This document shows, one piece after another, positions 1 to 9,161 of a stretch of 64,000 bases of DNA (the first letter of the stretch is position 1; each line of letters opens with the position of its first letter). The notes under the pieces are model-generated. The model had not been told where the DNA came from and did no database searches. It worked only from the letters and a program-made list of their open reading frames with translations. The DNA is from Lachnospiraceae bacterium (GTDB lineage Bacteria; Bacillota; Clostridia; Lachnospirales; Lachnospiraceae), in contig CAJTCH010000015.1 of the NCBI GenBank assembly GCA_910574715.1, positions 29,833 through 93,832 of the forward strand, written 5' to 3'. A program made the position numbers and the translations under genes.

Positions 1-1598
1 GTCGTACTGTTCTCCGCCCTGGTAAACGCGTCAAAGATCGTCTCCAGATATTCCGCGGTCATACCGTACCCGTTATCCTCAACCTCGATCCTGATATGCT
101 CATACTGATTGGAATGCTGATTCATCCCGATAAAACGAAGCCAGATACTTCCGCCCTCCTGTGTGTACTTTACAGCATTCGACAGAAGATTGATCAGAAT
201 TTGGTTGATCCTGGTCTCATCTCCTATCAGACGCTCATGCTTGATCCCCGTCACCGAGATACTGAACTTCTGTCCCTTTGCCTTGGCGGCCGGACGTATG
301 ATCGCGTCCACGGAAGAAATCATGTCATTCAGCGCAAACTCTCCGATCGTGAGCACGACCTTACCGCTCTCTATCTTAGATATATCCAGTACGTCATTGA
401 TCAGGCTGAGCAAATGCTGCCCTGACGCCGTGATCTTCTTCGTATATTCCTTTACCTTATCCGGATCCTGTGCATCCTTCGCAAGCAATGTTGCAAATCC
501 TAAGATCGCATTCATCGGGGTTCGGATATCATGCGACATATTCGACAGAAACATGGTCTTGGAATTATTCGCAATCTGCGCAGTCTGCAGCGCTTCCGTA
601 AGCTGCTTGTTATGGACTTCCCTCTCTGCCTCTCTCTCCGCCCTGATCTTCCTCTGCTGCTTCTCATACAAGAAATATCCTACGCAGCATCCCAGGAACG
701 CGCACAGCATAACGGCCACCACGATAAACATGTTCTGGTTGACCGCGTCGCCTTCCCTCTGTATCGCCTCGATCGGCACATATCCGATCAGATAGAGCGT
801 CCCCTGGTTCACCCCCCACATATAGATCAGCGAATCCTTGTTCTGTATCTCATGGTAGAACATTACGTTCTGTCCGGTCCGCACGCTCTCGTTGATGTGA
901 TTCTGGACGTCCTCTTCAAGGATCTTGTTAGCGTGGTAGAAATCCTCCAGATTCAGATGCCCTGCGTCACGTTCACCGATCCCCTTAGGCTTAAGCACCA
1001 GCCGCTCACTGTATGCATCCATAATGTACAGCTTCGCGCTCTTATTGTAAAATTTGTCCGGCAGCGCTTCATCCAGTGAATCATAGATATATTCTATATA
1101 AAGCGTCGCGATCTCTTCACCGTCTTCTGTGATCGGGCACTTCATCGTGTAGGCCCAGGTTCCCATGCTGTTCACATACGACTTGGATATCGGCAGGCCG
1201 TCGACCGTCTTCCCCGCGGAAAAATCAAGCCCTTCTTCTGAAAACTCTTCTCCCCTGCTAGTTATCCCTTCCGTCTCTCCCGACCGTATCAGCGATATCT
1301 TCACCATCGTATCATTGTCTTCGCATGAAAGAAGAAATTCATCCAAATCTCCTGAATTCACGATCTCCTTCGCAAGAAGCTTCTGAAATTCCGCTTCTTT
1401 ATGCAGGATCGTCTCTATGGTGTTCTTGATCAGCTTCAGACTCTCGCTCAGATTATCAATCGCCGAGGCAGACATCTCCCTGGATATCCTGGACGTAACA
1501 GAAAATACCACCGTCCCCAGGACAGCAAAAACCATAATAAAAATAATAAGCAAGATAATACTTTTGCGCGCTCTTTTTCTTTTCTTTTTCTCTCTCAT
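1..1598 (-). CDS. Sensor histidine kinase, C-terminus beyond window edge
   Basis: Membrane-bound two-component sensor kinase. The start is an ATG at 1598 preceded by an AAGGTG-type ribosome binding site. A basic N-terminus leads into one membrane segment (about residues 10-32), then an extracellular sensing region of roughly 230 residues (PDC/Cache-like by layout, inferred), then a second membrane segment and a short coiled linker. The phospho-acceptor box reads MSHDIRTPMNAILGFA, and the HATPase N box is reached with DNGYGM just before the edge. The rest of the ATPase domain is missing. The SHDIRTPMNAI style of H-box is typical of hybrid kinases, so receiver and Hpt domains may follow outside the window (inference). 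The ligand cannot be told. Its own promoter lies at 1664-1692, so it is probably transcribed separately from rnj. Confidence 0.88.
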   Translation of the reverse strand, partial: MREKKKRKRARKSIILLIIFIMVFAVLGTVVFSVTSRISREMSASAIDNLSESLKLIKNTIETILHKEAEFQKLLAKEIVNSGDLDEFLLSCEDNDTMVKISLIRSGETEGITSRGEEFSEEGLDFSAGKTVDGLPISKSYVNSMGTWAYTMKCPITEDGEEIATLYIEYIYDSLDEALPDKFYNKSAKLYIMDAYSERLVLKPKGIGERDAGHLNLEDFYHANKILEEDVQNHINESVRTGQNVMFYHEIQNKDSLIYMWGVNQGTLYLIGYVPIEAIQREGDAVNQNMFIVVAVMLCAFLGCCVGYFLYEKQQRKIRAEREAEREVHNKQLTEALQTAQIANNSKTMFLSNMSHDIRTPMNAILGFATLLAKDAQDPDKVKEYTKKITASGQHLLSLINDVLDISKIESGKVVLTIGEFALNDMISSVDAIIRPAAKAKGQKFSISVTGIKHERLIGDETRINQILINLLSNAVKYTQEGGSIWLRFIGMNQHSNQYEHIRIEVEDNGYGMTAEYLETIFDAFTRAENST

Positions 1599-1663
1599 AC
1601 TGCAAGTTCACCTTAGGAATCGCCAATCATTCCCCGTATATAAAACCAAACTACTACTCTATT

Positions 1664-1692
1664 AATATATCACCATTGTATCATAATGTCAA
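1664..1692 (-). promoter_or_regulatory. Promoter of the sensor kinase gene
   Basis: On the minus strand a consensus -35 TTGACA (1687-1692) is followed after 17 bp by TATATT (1664-1669). It lies about 65 bp before the kinase start codon and downstream of the rnj terminator, which fits a sigma-A promoter. Confidence 0.75.
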
Positions 1693-1708
1693 AACTATAG
1701 TTGGCATT

Positions 1709-1751
1709 AAAAACCGAAGGCTGCCTAAAGATCACATCCTCTTCGGCAGCC
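1709..1751 (-). terminator. Intrinsic terminator after rnj
   Basis: On the minus strand GGCTGCC (1745-1751) pairs with GGCAGCC (1719-1725), and a T-tract follows at about 1709-1713. It starts 20 bp after the rnj stop codon and closes the mtaB-to-rnj operon before the kinase promoter. Confidence 0.7.
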
Positions 1752-1770
1752 CCCTGACTTTTATATATTT

Positions 1771-3438
1771 TTACACATCCATAATGATCGGGAGCACCAT
1801 CGGCTTCCTCTTGGTCCTCTTCCAGATAAATTCATTCATGGTATCCCGGATCACCATCTTGATCTTACTCCAATCCGCATTGCGCTGGTGCAGAAGGCAA
1901 TCCTCCACCGCATCCGACACAACCTTCCTGGCTTCTTCCATCAAGCCTTCGGACTCTCTGACATACACAAAACCGCGGGATACGATATCCGGCCCTGCAA
2001 GAAGCTGATTGCTTCCCTTCTCCAGGGTGAGTACCACGATCAGGATACCGTCCTCTGCAAGATGCTGTCTGTCGCGCAGCACGATATTGCCTACATCGCC
2101 TACGCCAAGGCCGTCCACAAGGATCTCCCCTGTGTGTACCTTGTCCACCACCTTCGCTTCCTGAGCATTCAGCTCCAGTACATCGCCTGAATGAAGAATG
2201 AATACATTCTCCTTAGGGATTCCCAGAGTCGTCGCAACGCCCGCATTCGCCTTCAGATGCCGGTACTCTCCATGTACCGGAATCGCGTACTTAGGCTTAA
2301 CCAGAGAATAGATGAGCTTCAATTCTTCCTGACATGCATGGCCTGATACATGAGCGTCCGAGAAGATAACATTCGCCCCTTTCGCCGACAGCTCGTTGAT
2401 CACTCTGGACACCGACTTCTCGTTGCCCGGGATCGGGTTCGAACTGAAAATCACCGTATCGCCCGGCATGATCGATACCTTCTTATGCACATCCGCCGCC
2501 ATGCGGGACAGCGCCGCCATAGATTCTCCCTGGCTGCCTGTCGTGATCAGAACAGTCTTCTCCGGCGGATAATTCTTAAGCTGATCGATCTCGATCAGTG
2601 TCTTGTCCGGTACATTCAGATACCCCAATTCCTGGGCCACCTGAATGATATTCACCATGCTACGCCCCTCAACCACTACCTTGCGGTCATATTTGCAGGC
2701 AGAATTGATGATCTGCTGCACACGGTCCACATTGGACGCAAAGGTCGCAATAATGATCCTCGTGTTCTGATGTTCCGCGAAAATATGGTCAAAAGTGATC
2801 CCGACCGTCCGCTCCGACTGTGTGAAACCCTTACGCTCCGCATTGGTGCTGTCCGACATCAGGGCAAGCACGCCCTTCTTCCCGATCTCCGCAAACCGCT
2901 GCAGATCTATCGCATCTCCGAATACCGGAGTATAATCTACCTTGAAATCTCCCGTATGCACGACGATACCAGCCGGGGAATAAAGCGCCAGCGCCGCCGC
3001 GTCCTGGATACTGTGGTTTGTCTTGATGAATTCAATCCTGAACTGTCCCAAGTTGATCGACTGCCCATGCTTCACCACTTTCCTGCGTGTTGTCCTGAGC
3101 AGGTTATGCTCCGTAAGCTTCCTCTCGATGATTCCCATTGTAAGCTTCGTCGCATAGATAGGAAGATTCATCTCCCTTAACACATAACACAGCGCCCCGA
3201 TATGATCTTCGTGTCCGTGGGTGATCACAAACCCTTTCACCTTCTGGATATTATCCTTCAGGTAGGTAACGTCCGGGATCACAAGGTCGATCCCCAGCAT
3301 ATCGTCCTCCGGGAATGCCAGACCGCAATCCACGACAATAATACTGTCTTCATATTCGAAGGCAGTGATGTTCATTCCTATCTTCTCCAAGCCTCCAAGC
3401 GGAATGATTCGCAATTTTCCATTGTTTTCTTTCTTCAA
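1771..3438 (-). CDS. rnj: Ribonuclease J
   Basis: Metallo-beta-lactamase/beta-CASP ribonuclease of Gram-positive bacteria, acting in mRNA turnover and 5' maturation with combined 5'-exonuclease and endonuclease activity. The 555-residue length is normal for the family. The metal-binding motif HGHEDH is at residues 74-79; further conserved features are HTGDFK, SDSTNA and the beta-CASP SGHACQEE stretch. The start is a TTG at 3438 with GGAGG eight bases upstream; no ATG fits the conserved N-terminus better. It is the last gene of the mtaB-ireB-ruvX-DUF1292-fur-rnj block and is followed by a terminator. Whether it is the J1 or J2 type cannot be decided from one copy. Confidence 0.95.
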   Translation of the reverse strand: MKKENNGKLRIIPLGGLEKIGMNITAFEYEDSIIVVDCGLAFPEDDMLGIDLVIPDVTYLKDNIQKVKGFVITHGHEDHIGALCYVLREMNLPIYATKLTMGIIERKLTEHNLLRTTRRKVVKHGQSINLGQFRIEFIKTNHSIQDAAALALYSPAGIVVHTGDFKVDYTPVFGDAIDLQRFAEIGKKGVLALMSDSTNAERKGFTQSERTVGITFDHIFAEHQNTRIIIATFASNVDRVQQIINSACKYDRKVVVEGRSMVNIIQVAQELGYLNVPDKTLIEIDQLKNYPPEKTVLITTGSQGESMAALSRMAADVHKKVSIMPGDTVIFSSNPIPGNEKSVSRVINELSAKGANVIFSDAHVSGHACQEELKLIYSLVKPKYAIPVHGEYRHLKANAGVATTLGIPKENVFILHSGDVLELNAQEAKVVDKVHTGEILVDGLGVGDVGNIVLRDRQHLAEDGILIVVLTLEKGSNQLLAGPDIVSRGFVYVRESEGLMEEARKVVSDAVEDCLLHQRNADWSKIKMVIRDTMNEFIWKRTKRKPMVLPIIMDV

Positions 3439-3469
3439 GTTTACACCTCCACGTGCGTCTCCGTTCTTA

Positions 3470-3925
3470 CTATCTCTGCTTTGTCAAGCACTCTTCGCAT
3501 TGTCCGTAGAACTTTAATTCGTGGTCTGACACCTGGAAGCCCGTCTCCTGCTCAACCAGACGCTCCAGTTCATCCAGGAGGTCTTCTTCAAACGGAACCA
3601 CTTTCCCACATGTCTTACATATCAAATGGTGATGATGATGCTTTGTTTCCCCGTCAAACAAATCGCTGATCTCATAGCGCAGGCATCCGTCATCAAGATT
3701 GATCCGATCCACCAATTGCATTTCCCGTAACAACTGCACTGTCCGGTAAATGGTAGCCAGTCCGATCTCCGGATAGTCTTCCTTCACCAGCTCATAAATG
3801 TCTTCTGCAGTCATATGCTTGTCGCGATGATCTGCAAGTACCTCTAATACAAGCAACCTCTGATTGGTTACCTTAAGACCCTTATCTTTGAGCATTTTTT
3901 TGAAATTCTCTTTACTGATGGACAT
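3470..3925 (-). CDS. Fur-family metalloregulator (Fur/PerR/Zur type)
   Basis: Metal-dependent DNA-binding repressor. The N-terminal winged helix has the recognition helix GLATIYRTVQLL (residues 55-66). The dimerisation domain carries a run of five histidines (96-100) and two CxxC pairs (C103/C106 and C143/C146), the structural zinc site of the family. The length of 151 residues is standard. The motif set does not separate Fur from PerR or Zur. In many Clostridia the copy in this operon is annotated simply as a transcriptional repressor. It sits 7 bp after the DUF1292 gene and 31 bp before rnj. ATG 3925 has an AAAGGT Shine-Dalgarno. Confidence 0.93.
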   Translation of the reverse strand: MSISKENFKKMLKDKGLKVTNQRLLVLEVLADHRDKHMTAEDIYELVKEDYPEIGLATIYRTVQLLREMQLVDRINLDDGCLRYEISDLFDGETKHHHHHLICKTCGKVVPFEEDLLDELERLVEQETGFQVSDHELKFYGQCEECLTKQR

Positions 3926-3931
3926 AGTATA

Positions 3932-4192
3932 TTACCTTTCGATCTCAATATCCTCAAGCAGCTCTTCGAATACCTTAGAAACAGCCGTAAGCTCCACATC
4001 ATCCTCCACGATCTCATAGATACTGTCTGCCGCCGTCTCCTTCGTCATCTCCTTCAGGATCAGGCACTCCGCGTCGCCCTCGTCTGAATCTGTCACCAGA
4101 ATATAGGATACTCCGTTCACCTTCGTCTGTTCAAGTACAAAAAGGTCCACTTCTTCCTGCATCTCTTCCGACCTGAATCTTATCTTCTCCAT
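3932..4192 (-). CDS. DUF1292 domain protein (YrzB-like)
   Basis: Small acidic cytosolic protein of 86 residues with the DUF1292 pattern: an all-beta core ending in a glutamate-rich tail. The function is unknown. It is almost always found between ruvX and a Fur-family gene in Firmicutes, as here (9 bp after ruvX, 7 bp before fur). The ATG at 4192 has GAGGTG upstream. No catalytic residues are apparent. Confidence 0.85.
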   Translation of the reverse strand: MEKIRFRSEEMQEEVDLFVLEQTKVNGVSYILVTDSDEGDAECLILKEMTKETAADSIYEIVEDDVELTAVSKVFEELLEDIEIER

Positions 4193-4201
4193 ATATACAC
4201 C

Positions 4202-4645
4202 TCAAAAATGATCCTGGATCTGAACTCCTGCTTTATAATCCAGATATCCCTGCAATATAAAAACAGCCGCAATCTTATCGATATATTTCTTGCGGTCCTC
4301 TCTCCTAACCTTATTCTCAATTAAAGTCCGCTCTGCTTCTACAGTAGTCAGACGCTCGTCCCACATCACGACCTCAAGGCCGGTCCGCCGTCTAAGCATC
4401 TCCCCGAATTCCATGGACCGTCTGGCCCGATCTCCGATATCATTGTTCATGTGCTTCGGAAGTCCAAGTACAATCTGCCCCACCTCATACTCGCTGATCA
4501 GTTTCTCAATACGCGCACAGGTTCTGCGCAGCTTGTTCTCATCCTTACGGCAAATCGTCTCTATTCCCTGGGCAGTGATCCCCAAAGGGTCACTGATCGC
4601 TACGCCCACCGTCTTAGAACCGTAGTCCAGTCCCATGATTCTCAT
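4202..4645 (-). CDS. ruvX: Holliday junction resolvase-like RuvX (YqgF)
   Basis: RNase H-fold nuclease family. In E. coli YqgF acts in processing the 16S rRNA 5' end; a role as Holliday junction resolvase is also proposed. The 147-residue protein has the N-terminal acidic motif [15 protein letters not shown] (catalytic Asp6), the central IVLGLPKHM stretch and the C-terminal [15 protein letters not shown] segment. It starts 3 bp after the ireB stop codon. The Shine-Dalgarno is weak, so translation is probably coupled to ireB. Confidence 0.94.
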   Translation of the reverse strand: MRIMGLDYGSKTVGVAISDPLGITAQGIETICRKDENKLRRTCARIEKLISEYEVGQIVLGLPKHMNNDIGDRARRSMEFGEMLRRRTGLEVVMWDERLTTVEAERTLIENKVRREDRKKYIDKIAAVFILQGYLDYKAGVQIQDHF

Positions 4646-4648
4646 AGA

Positions 4649-4912
4649 TTATACCCACTTATTATGCTCGATATACGTCCTGAGCATCTCTTCTACCAGT
4701 TCATCCCGCTCCATCTTCATGATCAGACTTCTCGCGCCGTCGTAACTTGTAATATATGTCGGATCCCCTGACATAATATATCCCACAATCTGGTTCACCG
4801 GATTATATCCTTTTTCGCTTAATGCCCTGTACACAATCTCAAGTATATCTTTTGCCTGAATCTGCGGACCGCTTTCTACCTGAAAAAACTGTGTGCTGCT
4901 TAAATCTCTCAT
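4649..4912 (-). CDS. ireB: IreB family regulatory phosphoprotein (UPF0297, YrzL)
   Basis: Small all-helical protein of 87 residues. In Enterococcus faecalis IreB is a target of the PASTA kinase IreK and controls intrinsic cephalosporin resistance through cell-envelope stress. The family signature is visible as GYNPVNQIVGYIMSGDPTYI around residues 35-54, together with an ARSLIMKMERDELVEEML tail. The N-terminus has serines and a threonine at positions 5-7, where the E. faecalis protein carries phosphorylated threonines; phosphorylation here is inferred. GGAGG precedes ATG 4912. The ireB-ruvX-DUF1292 order is the usual one. Confidence 0.93.
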   Translation of the reverse strand: MRDLSSTQFFQVESGPQIQAKDILEIVYRALSEKGYNPVNQIVGYIMSGDPTYITSYDGARSLIMKMERDELVEEMLRTYIEHNKWV

Positions 4913-4969
4913 ATACTCACGTCCTCCAAAAATACTTCACTGTTATTCTAACCCATTGACCGGAAAAAT

Positions 4970-6286
4970 TCAATGCATTATTTGCAAACGATTCTTAATT
5001 TCTACATTTACTATCTGATTCACCCTGTTTTCGTCCGTTTTCTGTCCAACCTTCACATATTCTCTGGTATGACCGACCTGATACCGCTCTCCCTCTACAA
5101 GGATATCTTCTTCCATCAGAACCTCCTGCACCGTCCCGATCAGCTCTTCTTCATATTCCCCGCGTTTTCTTCTTCCAAGGGCAAGCAGGTCGCTGCTCCT
5201 TCTGTTCTTGATCTCCTCCGGTACCTGGTTCTCCATCATAGCCGCCCTTGTTCCGGTCCGCTTCGAATATTTGAACACATGGGTCTCATAGAAATCCACC
5301 TTGTCTATAAACGCCCTGGACTTCGCATATTCTTCTTCCGTCTCGCCGGGGAATCCAACGATCACATCCGTCGTCAAGGCCGGACGGGCGAAATATTTCC
5401 GCAGGAGGGTACATTTCTCATAATATTCTCCGGATGTATACCGGCGGTTCATCCTCTTAAGGGTTGCATCGCAGCCGCTCTGCAGAGACAGATGAAAATG
5501 CGGGCAGATCTTGGGAAGCTTCGCGATCGCAGCCGCGAATTCCTCCGTGATGATCCCAGGTTCCAAGGATCCCAGGCGGATCCGCCTGATCCCAGGGATC
5601 TCATGTATCGCGAGGATCAGCCCTAACAGGCTGTCTCCCGTATCAACGCCATAAGAGCTTAGGTGAATTCCCGTCAACACCACTTCTTTATAGCCGTTGT
5701 CTGCCAATCGCCGTACTTCTCCTGTCACACTGTCCCTGCTACGGCTTCTGACACGCCCTCTGGCATAGGGGATGATACAGTAGGAGCAGAACTGGTTGCA
5801 CCCGTCCTGGACCTTCACATAGACACGGGTATGCTCTGCCGTGCTCTCAAGCTTAAGCTCCTCATACTCCCTGACACGGTTAATATCCGCCAGTTCCACA
5901 CGCCTGTCACAGAACCTTCCTGCTTCTGGCCTGATCTGTCCCTGCCTGTTTTCCTCAAAAGCCTTAAGTATCTCGATCAGATCCTTCTTCCGGTTATTCC
6001 CGATCACAATATCCACGCTCTCGTCTAACTCCCCCTGCTTCGCCTGCACATAACAGCCGCATGCCACCACAACCGCATCCGGATTCTTCTTTCTCGCCCG
6101 ATGCAGCATCTGCCTTGACTTGCGGTCCGCCACATTGGTGACCGTGCAGGTATTCACGATATAGACATCCGCCGTATCCTGAAACGGTACGATCTCATAT
6201 CCGTTCTTCACCAACAGCTCCTGCATTGCCTCCGTCTCATACCCGTTCACCTTACACCCCAGATTATGTAATGCCGCCTTTTTCAT
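4970..6286 (-). CDS. mtaB: tRNA t6A37 methylthiotransferase MtaB
   Basis: Radical-SAM enzyme that converts N6-threonylcarbamoyladenosine-37 to its 2-methylthio form in ANN-decoding tRNAs. The N-terminal UPF0004 domain starts ALHNLGCKVNGYETEAM. The radical-SAM cluster motif is CNQFCSYCIIPYARG. A C-terminal TRAM domain ends the protein. The start at ATG 6286 has a clear AAGGAG site; a longer frame to 6361 lacks one and adds a non-conserved extension. With this start the protein has 438 residues, typical for MtaB and longer at neither end. It is the first gene of the block running to rnj; no convincing promoter was found in the short divergent spacer. Confidence 0.94.
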   Translation of the reverse strand: MKKAALHNLGCKVNGYETEAMQELLVKNGYEIVPFQDTADVYIVNTCTVTNVADRKSRQMLHRARKKNPDAVVVACGCYVQAKQGELDESVDIVIGNNRKKDLIEILKAFEENRQGQIRPEAGRFCDRRVELADINRVREYEELKLESTAEHTRVYVKVQDGCNQFCSYCIIPYARGRVRSRSRDSVTGEVRRLADNGYKEVVLTGIHLSSYGVDTGDSLLGLILAIHEIPGIRRIRLGSLEPGIITEEFAAAIAKLPKICPHFHLSLQSGCDATLKRMNRRYTSGEYYEKCTLLRKYFARPALTTDVIVGFPGETEEEYAKSRAFIDKVDFYETHVFKYSKRTGTRAAMMENQVPEEIKNRRSSDLLALGRRKRGEYEEELIGTVQEVLMEEDILVEGERYQVGHTREYVKVGQKTDENRVNQIVNVEIKNRLQIMH

Positions 6287-6322
6287 AATTTCTCCTTTTT
6301 TCCAACTTTTGCAAATTGTTTC

Positions 6323-6351
6323 TTGACTTTTCCACCTCTTCCTCTTAAGAT
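6323..6351 (+). promoter_or_regulatory. Promoter of the HPr-like gene
   Basis: TTGACT (6323-6328), a 17-bp spacer and TAAGAT (6346-6351). It lies 83 bp before the HPr-like start codon in the spacer shared with mtaB. The -10 matches the consensus at four of six positions. Confidence 0.5.
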
Positions 6352-6433
6352 GGATATACAACAGTTACTTGCTCGCAAGTCTGCTGTAAATAACAAACAC
6401 AATATAGAATCATTGACAGGGAGGTATTTTCCA

Positions 6434-6670
6434 ATGAAAACAGTTCAGATATCATTAAACTCTATTGACAAGGTAAAATCTTTTGTAAATGATATCACCA
6501 AATTCGATTATGACTTCGATCTGGTATCCGGCAGATACGTAATTGACGCCAAATCCATCATGGGTATCTTCAGCCTGGATCTCTCCAAGCCGATCGACCT
6601 TAACATCCACGCCGACACCGCAGTGATCGACACGATCCTTGAAGCGTTGAAGGCTTATATCTGTGAATAA
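6434..6670 (+). CDS. HPr-like protein lacking the active-site histidine
   Basis: Cytosolic protein of 78 residues with the HPr fold signature in its second half (GRYVIDAKSIMGIFSLDLSK, matching the Ser-46 region of HPr). The first half, where HPr has the phospho-accepting GIHARPA loop, reads SLNSIDKVKSFVND and has no histidine. It therefore cannot take a phosphate from PTS enzyme I at His15; a serine remains in the KSIMGI segment. Such degenerate HPr-like proteins are common in Lachnospiraceae and are usually misnamed phosphocarrier proteins. Its role is unknown and perhaps regulatory (inference). The start at 6434 has GGGAGG eight bases upstream; the longer frame from 6323 would begin inside the promoter. 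A terminator follows at 6708-6740. Confidence 0.85.
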   Translation: MKTVQISLNSIDKVKSFVNDITKFDYDFDLVSGRYVIDAKSIMGIFSLDLSKPIDLNIHADTAVIDTILEALKAYICE

Positions 6671-6707
6671 CCGCCGTGCATGGCACGCATATAAGCTTTG
6701 GCAGTAA

Positions 6708-6740
6708 GGGCCGGTCTGCTTTGCAGACCCGGTCCTTTTC
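6708..6740 (+). terminator. Intrinsic terminator after the HPr-like gene
   Basis: A GC-rich stem (6708-6719 with 6723-6735, loop of about 3 nt) is followed by TTTTC. It lies between the convergent HPr-like gene and thiI. Confidence 0.7.
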
Positions 6741-6748
6741 ATTTGTAT

Positions 6749-7930
6749 CTATTTTACCTCAATAATCTCCGCAGTGTCTATCGCCTGCCGGAACAGCTCG
6801 TCTATCTTCTCCTCAAGCTTCTCCTCCGACCGGCGGATAACCTCTACATTGGGCTTCGTCACCGGATGCTTCGCCACAAATATGGTACAGCAGTCCTCAA
6901 ACGGCAGGATGGAAGTCTCATAGGTCCCGATCTTCTCCGCGATATTCACGATCTCCTGCTTGTCATAACCGATCACCGGCCTGTACACCGGGATCGTACA
7001 CACATCATTGGTCGCGGCAAGGCTCTGCATCGTCTGGCTCGCCACCTGTCCGATGCTCTCGCCTGTGATCAGCCCGAGACACCCGTCCGTCTTCGCAAAA
7101 TGCTCCGCGATCCGCATCATGTACCGGCGCATAATAATGGTCAGCTCGTCATGAGGGCACTGGTCATAAATATATAACTGGATGTCTGTAAAATTCACCA
7201 CATGGAGCTTCACCGGACCTGCGTATCTCGACACGATCCTCGCCAGATCCACCACCTTCTGCTTCGCGCGCTCACTTGTATACGGAGGCGCATGGAAATA
7301 GGTCGCCTCGATCCCGACTCCCCGCTTGGAGATCATATAGCCCGCCACCGGACTGTCGATCCCGCCGGAGAGCAGAAGCATTGCCTTCCCATTGGTTCCG
7401 ACAGGCATCCCGCCCGCTCCGGGAATGATCTGAGAATAGACATAGATCTCGTTACGGATCTCCACATTCAGCATCACGTCAGGATGATGCACATCCACCT
7501 TCGTCTCCGGGAACGCCTCGAGAATTACTTCGCCCAAATCACAGTTGATCTCCATAGAAGTCCTTGGGTAAGACTTCCTTGCGCGCCTGGCTTCCACCTT
7601 GAAGGTCAGGCGCTTGTCCGGATAAGCCTCGTCCATGTAAGCAACCACATCCTTCTTAAGCTGTTCAAAACCCTGATCCTCCATACGGACTACCGGACAG
7701 ATCCCCACGATCCCGAACACCCTTTTCAGATGCTCCACCGCATCCTCGTAATCATAATCTTCCCCGCAGTCCACATAGATCCTGGCCTGGGACTTATGAA
7801 CCTCAAACTCGCCGTCTACGTCCTTCAGTGCGAACCGCACCTGCCTGACGAGCGCGTCCTCAAACAGATAGCGGTTCTTGCCTTTGATCCCGATCTCACC
7901 GTATTTTATTAAAAAAGTATGATATCTCAT
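6749..7930 (-). CDS. thiI: tRNA 4-thiouridine-8 sulfurtransferase ThiI
   Basis: Makes 4-thiouridine at position 8 of tRNA, and can hand sulfur to the thiazole pathway. The order is a ferredoxin-like N-terminal domain, a THUMP domain (about residues 60-165) and a PP-loop ATPase with SGGIDSP at residues 188-194. The 393-residue protein lacks the C-terminal rhodanese domain of the E. coli enzyme, as is usual in Firmicutes, where the partner cysteine desulfurase supplies sulfur directly. That partner is encoded 29 bp upstream in the same operon. AGGAGA precedes ATG 7930. Confidence 0.95.
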   Translation of the reverse strand: MRYHTFLIKYGEIGIKGKNRYLFEDALVRQVRFALKDVDGEFEVHKSQARIYVDCGEDYDYEDAVEHLKRVFGIVGICPVVRMEDQGFEQLKKDVVAYMDEAYPDKRLTFKVEARRARKSYPRTSMEINCDLGEVILEAFPETKVDVHHPDVMLNVEIRNEIYVYSQIIPGAGGMPVGTNGKAMLLLSGGIDSPVAGYMISKRGVGIEATYFHAPPYTSERAKQKVVDLARIVSRYAGPVKLHVVNFTDIQLYIYDQCPHDELTIIMRRYMMRIAEHFAKTDGCLGLITGESIGQVASQTMQSLAATNDVCTIPVYRPVIGYDKQEIVNIAEKIGTYETSILPFEDCCTIFVAKHPVTKPNVEVIRRSEEKLEEKIDELFRQAIDTAEIIEVK

Positions 7931-7959
7931 ATCCTTTCTCCTCTGATCTCAAATTCTCT

Positions 7960-9117
7960 TCAACGCCTGGTATATTTCCGAAGCCTTGGTACTATATTAT
8001 ATAGGGTATCTAAAGTATAGTCAATCTCCTGCAGTGTTGTAAATTCTGACATACTGAATCTTAATGTGGCATCCAGGAATTCCTGTCTTGCCCCGATGCC
8101 TCTGAGGACGCCGCTGACCTGAGGGTGATTGGACGCGCATGCCGAACCGGAGGATACATAGATTCCTTTTTCCTCCAGAGCATGCAGGAGCACTTCGCTT
8201 CGGATACCCGCAAAGCCGACGCTGATGATATGCGGGGCCGACGTCTCGTCATACAGGCCGTGGATCGTCGTGTCCTCGATTCCGCCGACTCCCTCGATAA
8301 AATGCTTCTTAAGGCTTCTCATCTTCGCAACCTTCACATCCAGATCTTGATAGATCGTCTTCGCGGCAAGCGAAAGCCCCGCGATCCCCGGAACGTTCTC
8401 CGTACCGGAGCGGACATTCTTCTGCTGCTCCCCGCCGTACACGATGGGCTTGATCTTCACATTCTCCCCGATATATAAGACTCCCGTTCCCTTTGGTCCA
8501 TGGATCTTATGGCCGCTTACAGAGCACAGGTCTACCTTAAGCTTCCCGGGATAGATCCGATATTTGCCGAAGCCCTGTACGGCGTCCACATGAAACAGGA
8601 TGTTCTTATTGTATGCTTTCACGATACTCGCCGCTTCCTGGATTGGCTGTACGGAGCCGACTTCGTTGTTCACGTACATGACGGACACCAGGATCGTATC
8701 CTCGCACAGCGCCTCCTTAAGCGCCTCCAGCTTGATCCTTCCGTAACGGTCCACCGGGAGATAGGTCACACGGAACCCCTCTTCCTCCAGGTGGCGCATG
8801 GTATTGATGATGGCAGGATGCTCGATGGCTGAGGTAATCAGATGCTTCCCTGCCCGCTGGTTTGCATGTGCAGCGCCGCGAAGCGCCAGGTTATCGCTCT
8901 CCGTACCTCCGGAAGTAAAGAAGATCTCCTTATCCTTCACCTTCAAAAGCTTCGCAAATGTTTCTTTTGCTTCTTTTATATATTGCTCTGCCTCGACTCC
9001 CTTGGCATGCATGGAAGACGGATTGCCGTAATCCTTGCACATGACCTTCCTGACGATATCGCCTACGCACTCATAAGCCATCGTCGTCGCAGAGTTATCT
9101 AAATATACTTCTTCCAT
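7960..9117 (-). CDS. Cysteine desulfurase (NifS/IscS class, NifZ-like)
   Basis: PLP enzyme that removes sulfur from cysteine and passes it on as a persulfide. The PLP lysine lies in SVSGHKIHGPKGTG and the sulfur-carrying cysteine in SSGSACASN; the N-terminus is the typical YLDNSATTMAYE. It has 385 residues, and AGGAG precedes ATG 9117. Its position directly before thiI, as in Bacillus nifZ-thiI, points to sulfur supply for tRNA thiolation rather than to Fe-S cluster assembly (inference from context). No iscU/sufU-like gene is nearby. Confidence 0.93.
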   Translation of the reverse strand: MEEVYLDNSATTMAYECVGDIVRKVMCKDYGNPSSMHAKGVEAEQYIKEAKETFAKLLKVKDKEIFFTSGGTESDNLALRGAAHANQRAGKHLITSAIEHPAIINTMRHLEEEGFRVTYLPVDRYGRIKLEALKEALCEDTILVSVMYVNNEVGSVQPIQEAASIVKAYNKNILFHVDAVQGFGKYRIYPGKLKVDLCSVSGHKIHGPKGTGVLYIGENVKIKPIVYGGEQQKNVRSGTENVPGIAGLSLAAKTIYQDLDVKVAKMRSLKKHFIEGVGGIEDTTIHGLYDETSAPHIISVGFAGIRSEVLLHALEEKGIYVSSGSACASNHPQVSGVLRGIGARQEFLDATLRFSMSEFTTLQEIDYTLDTLYNIVPRLRKYTRR

Positions 9118-9161
9118 TCATTTCACTCCTGATTATTATTTTCTTACTACCAGAATATGCA

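Noticed and set aside
163..795. Plus-strand frames across the left edge, including one of 210 codons
   Set aside because: They are antisense to the histidine kinase, whose H-box and N-box are plainly read on the minus strand.
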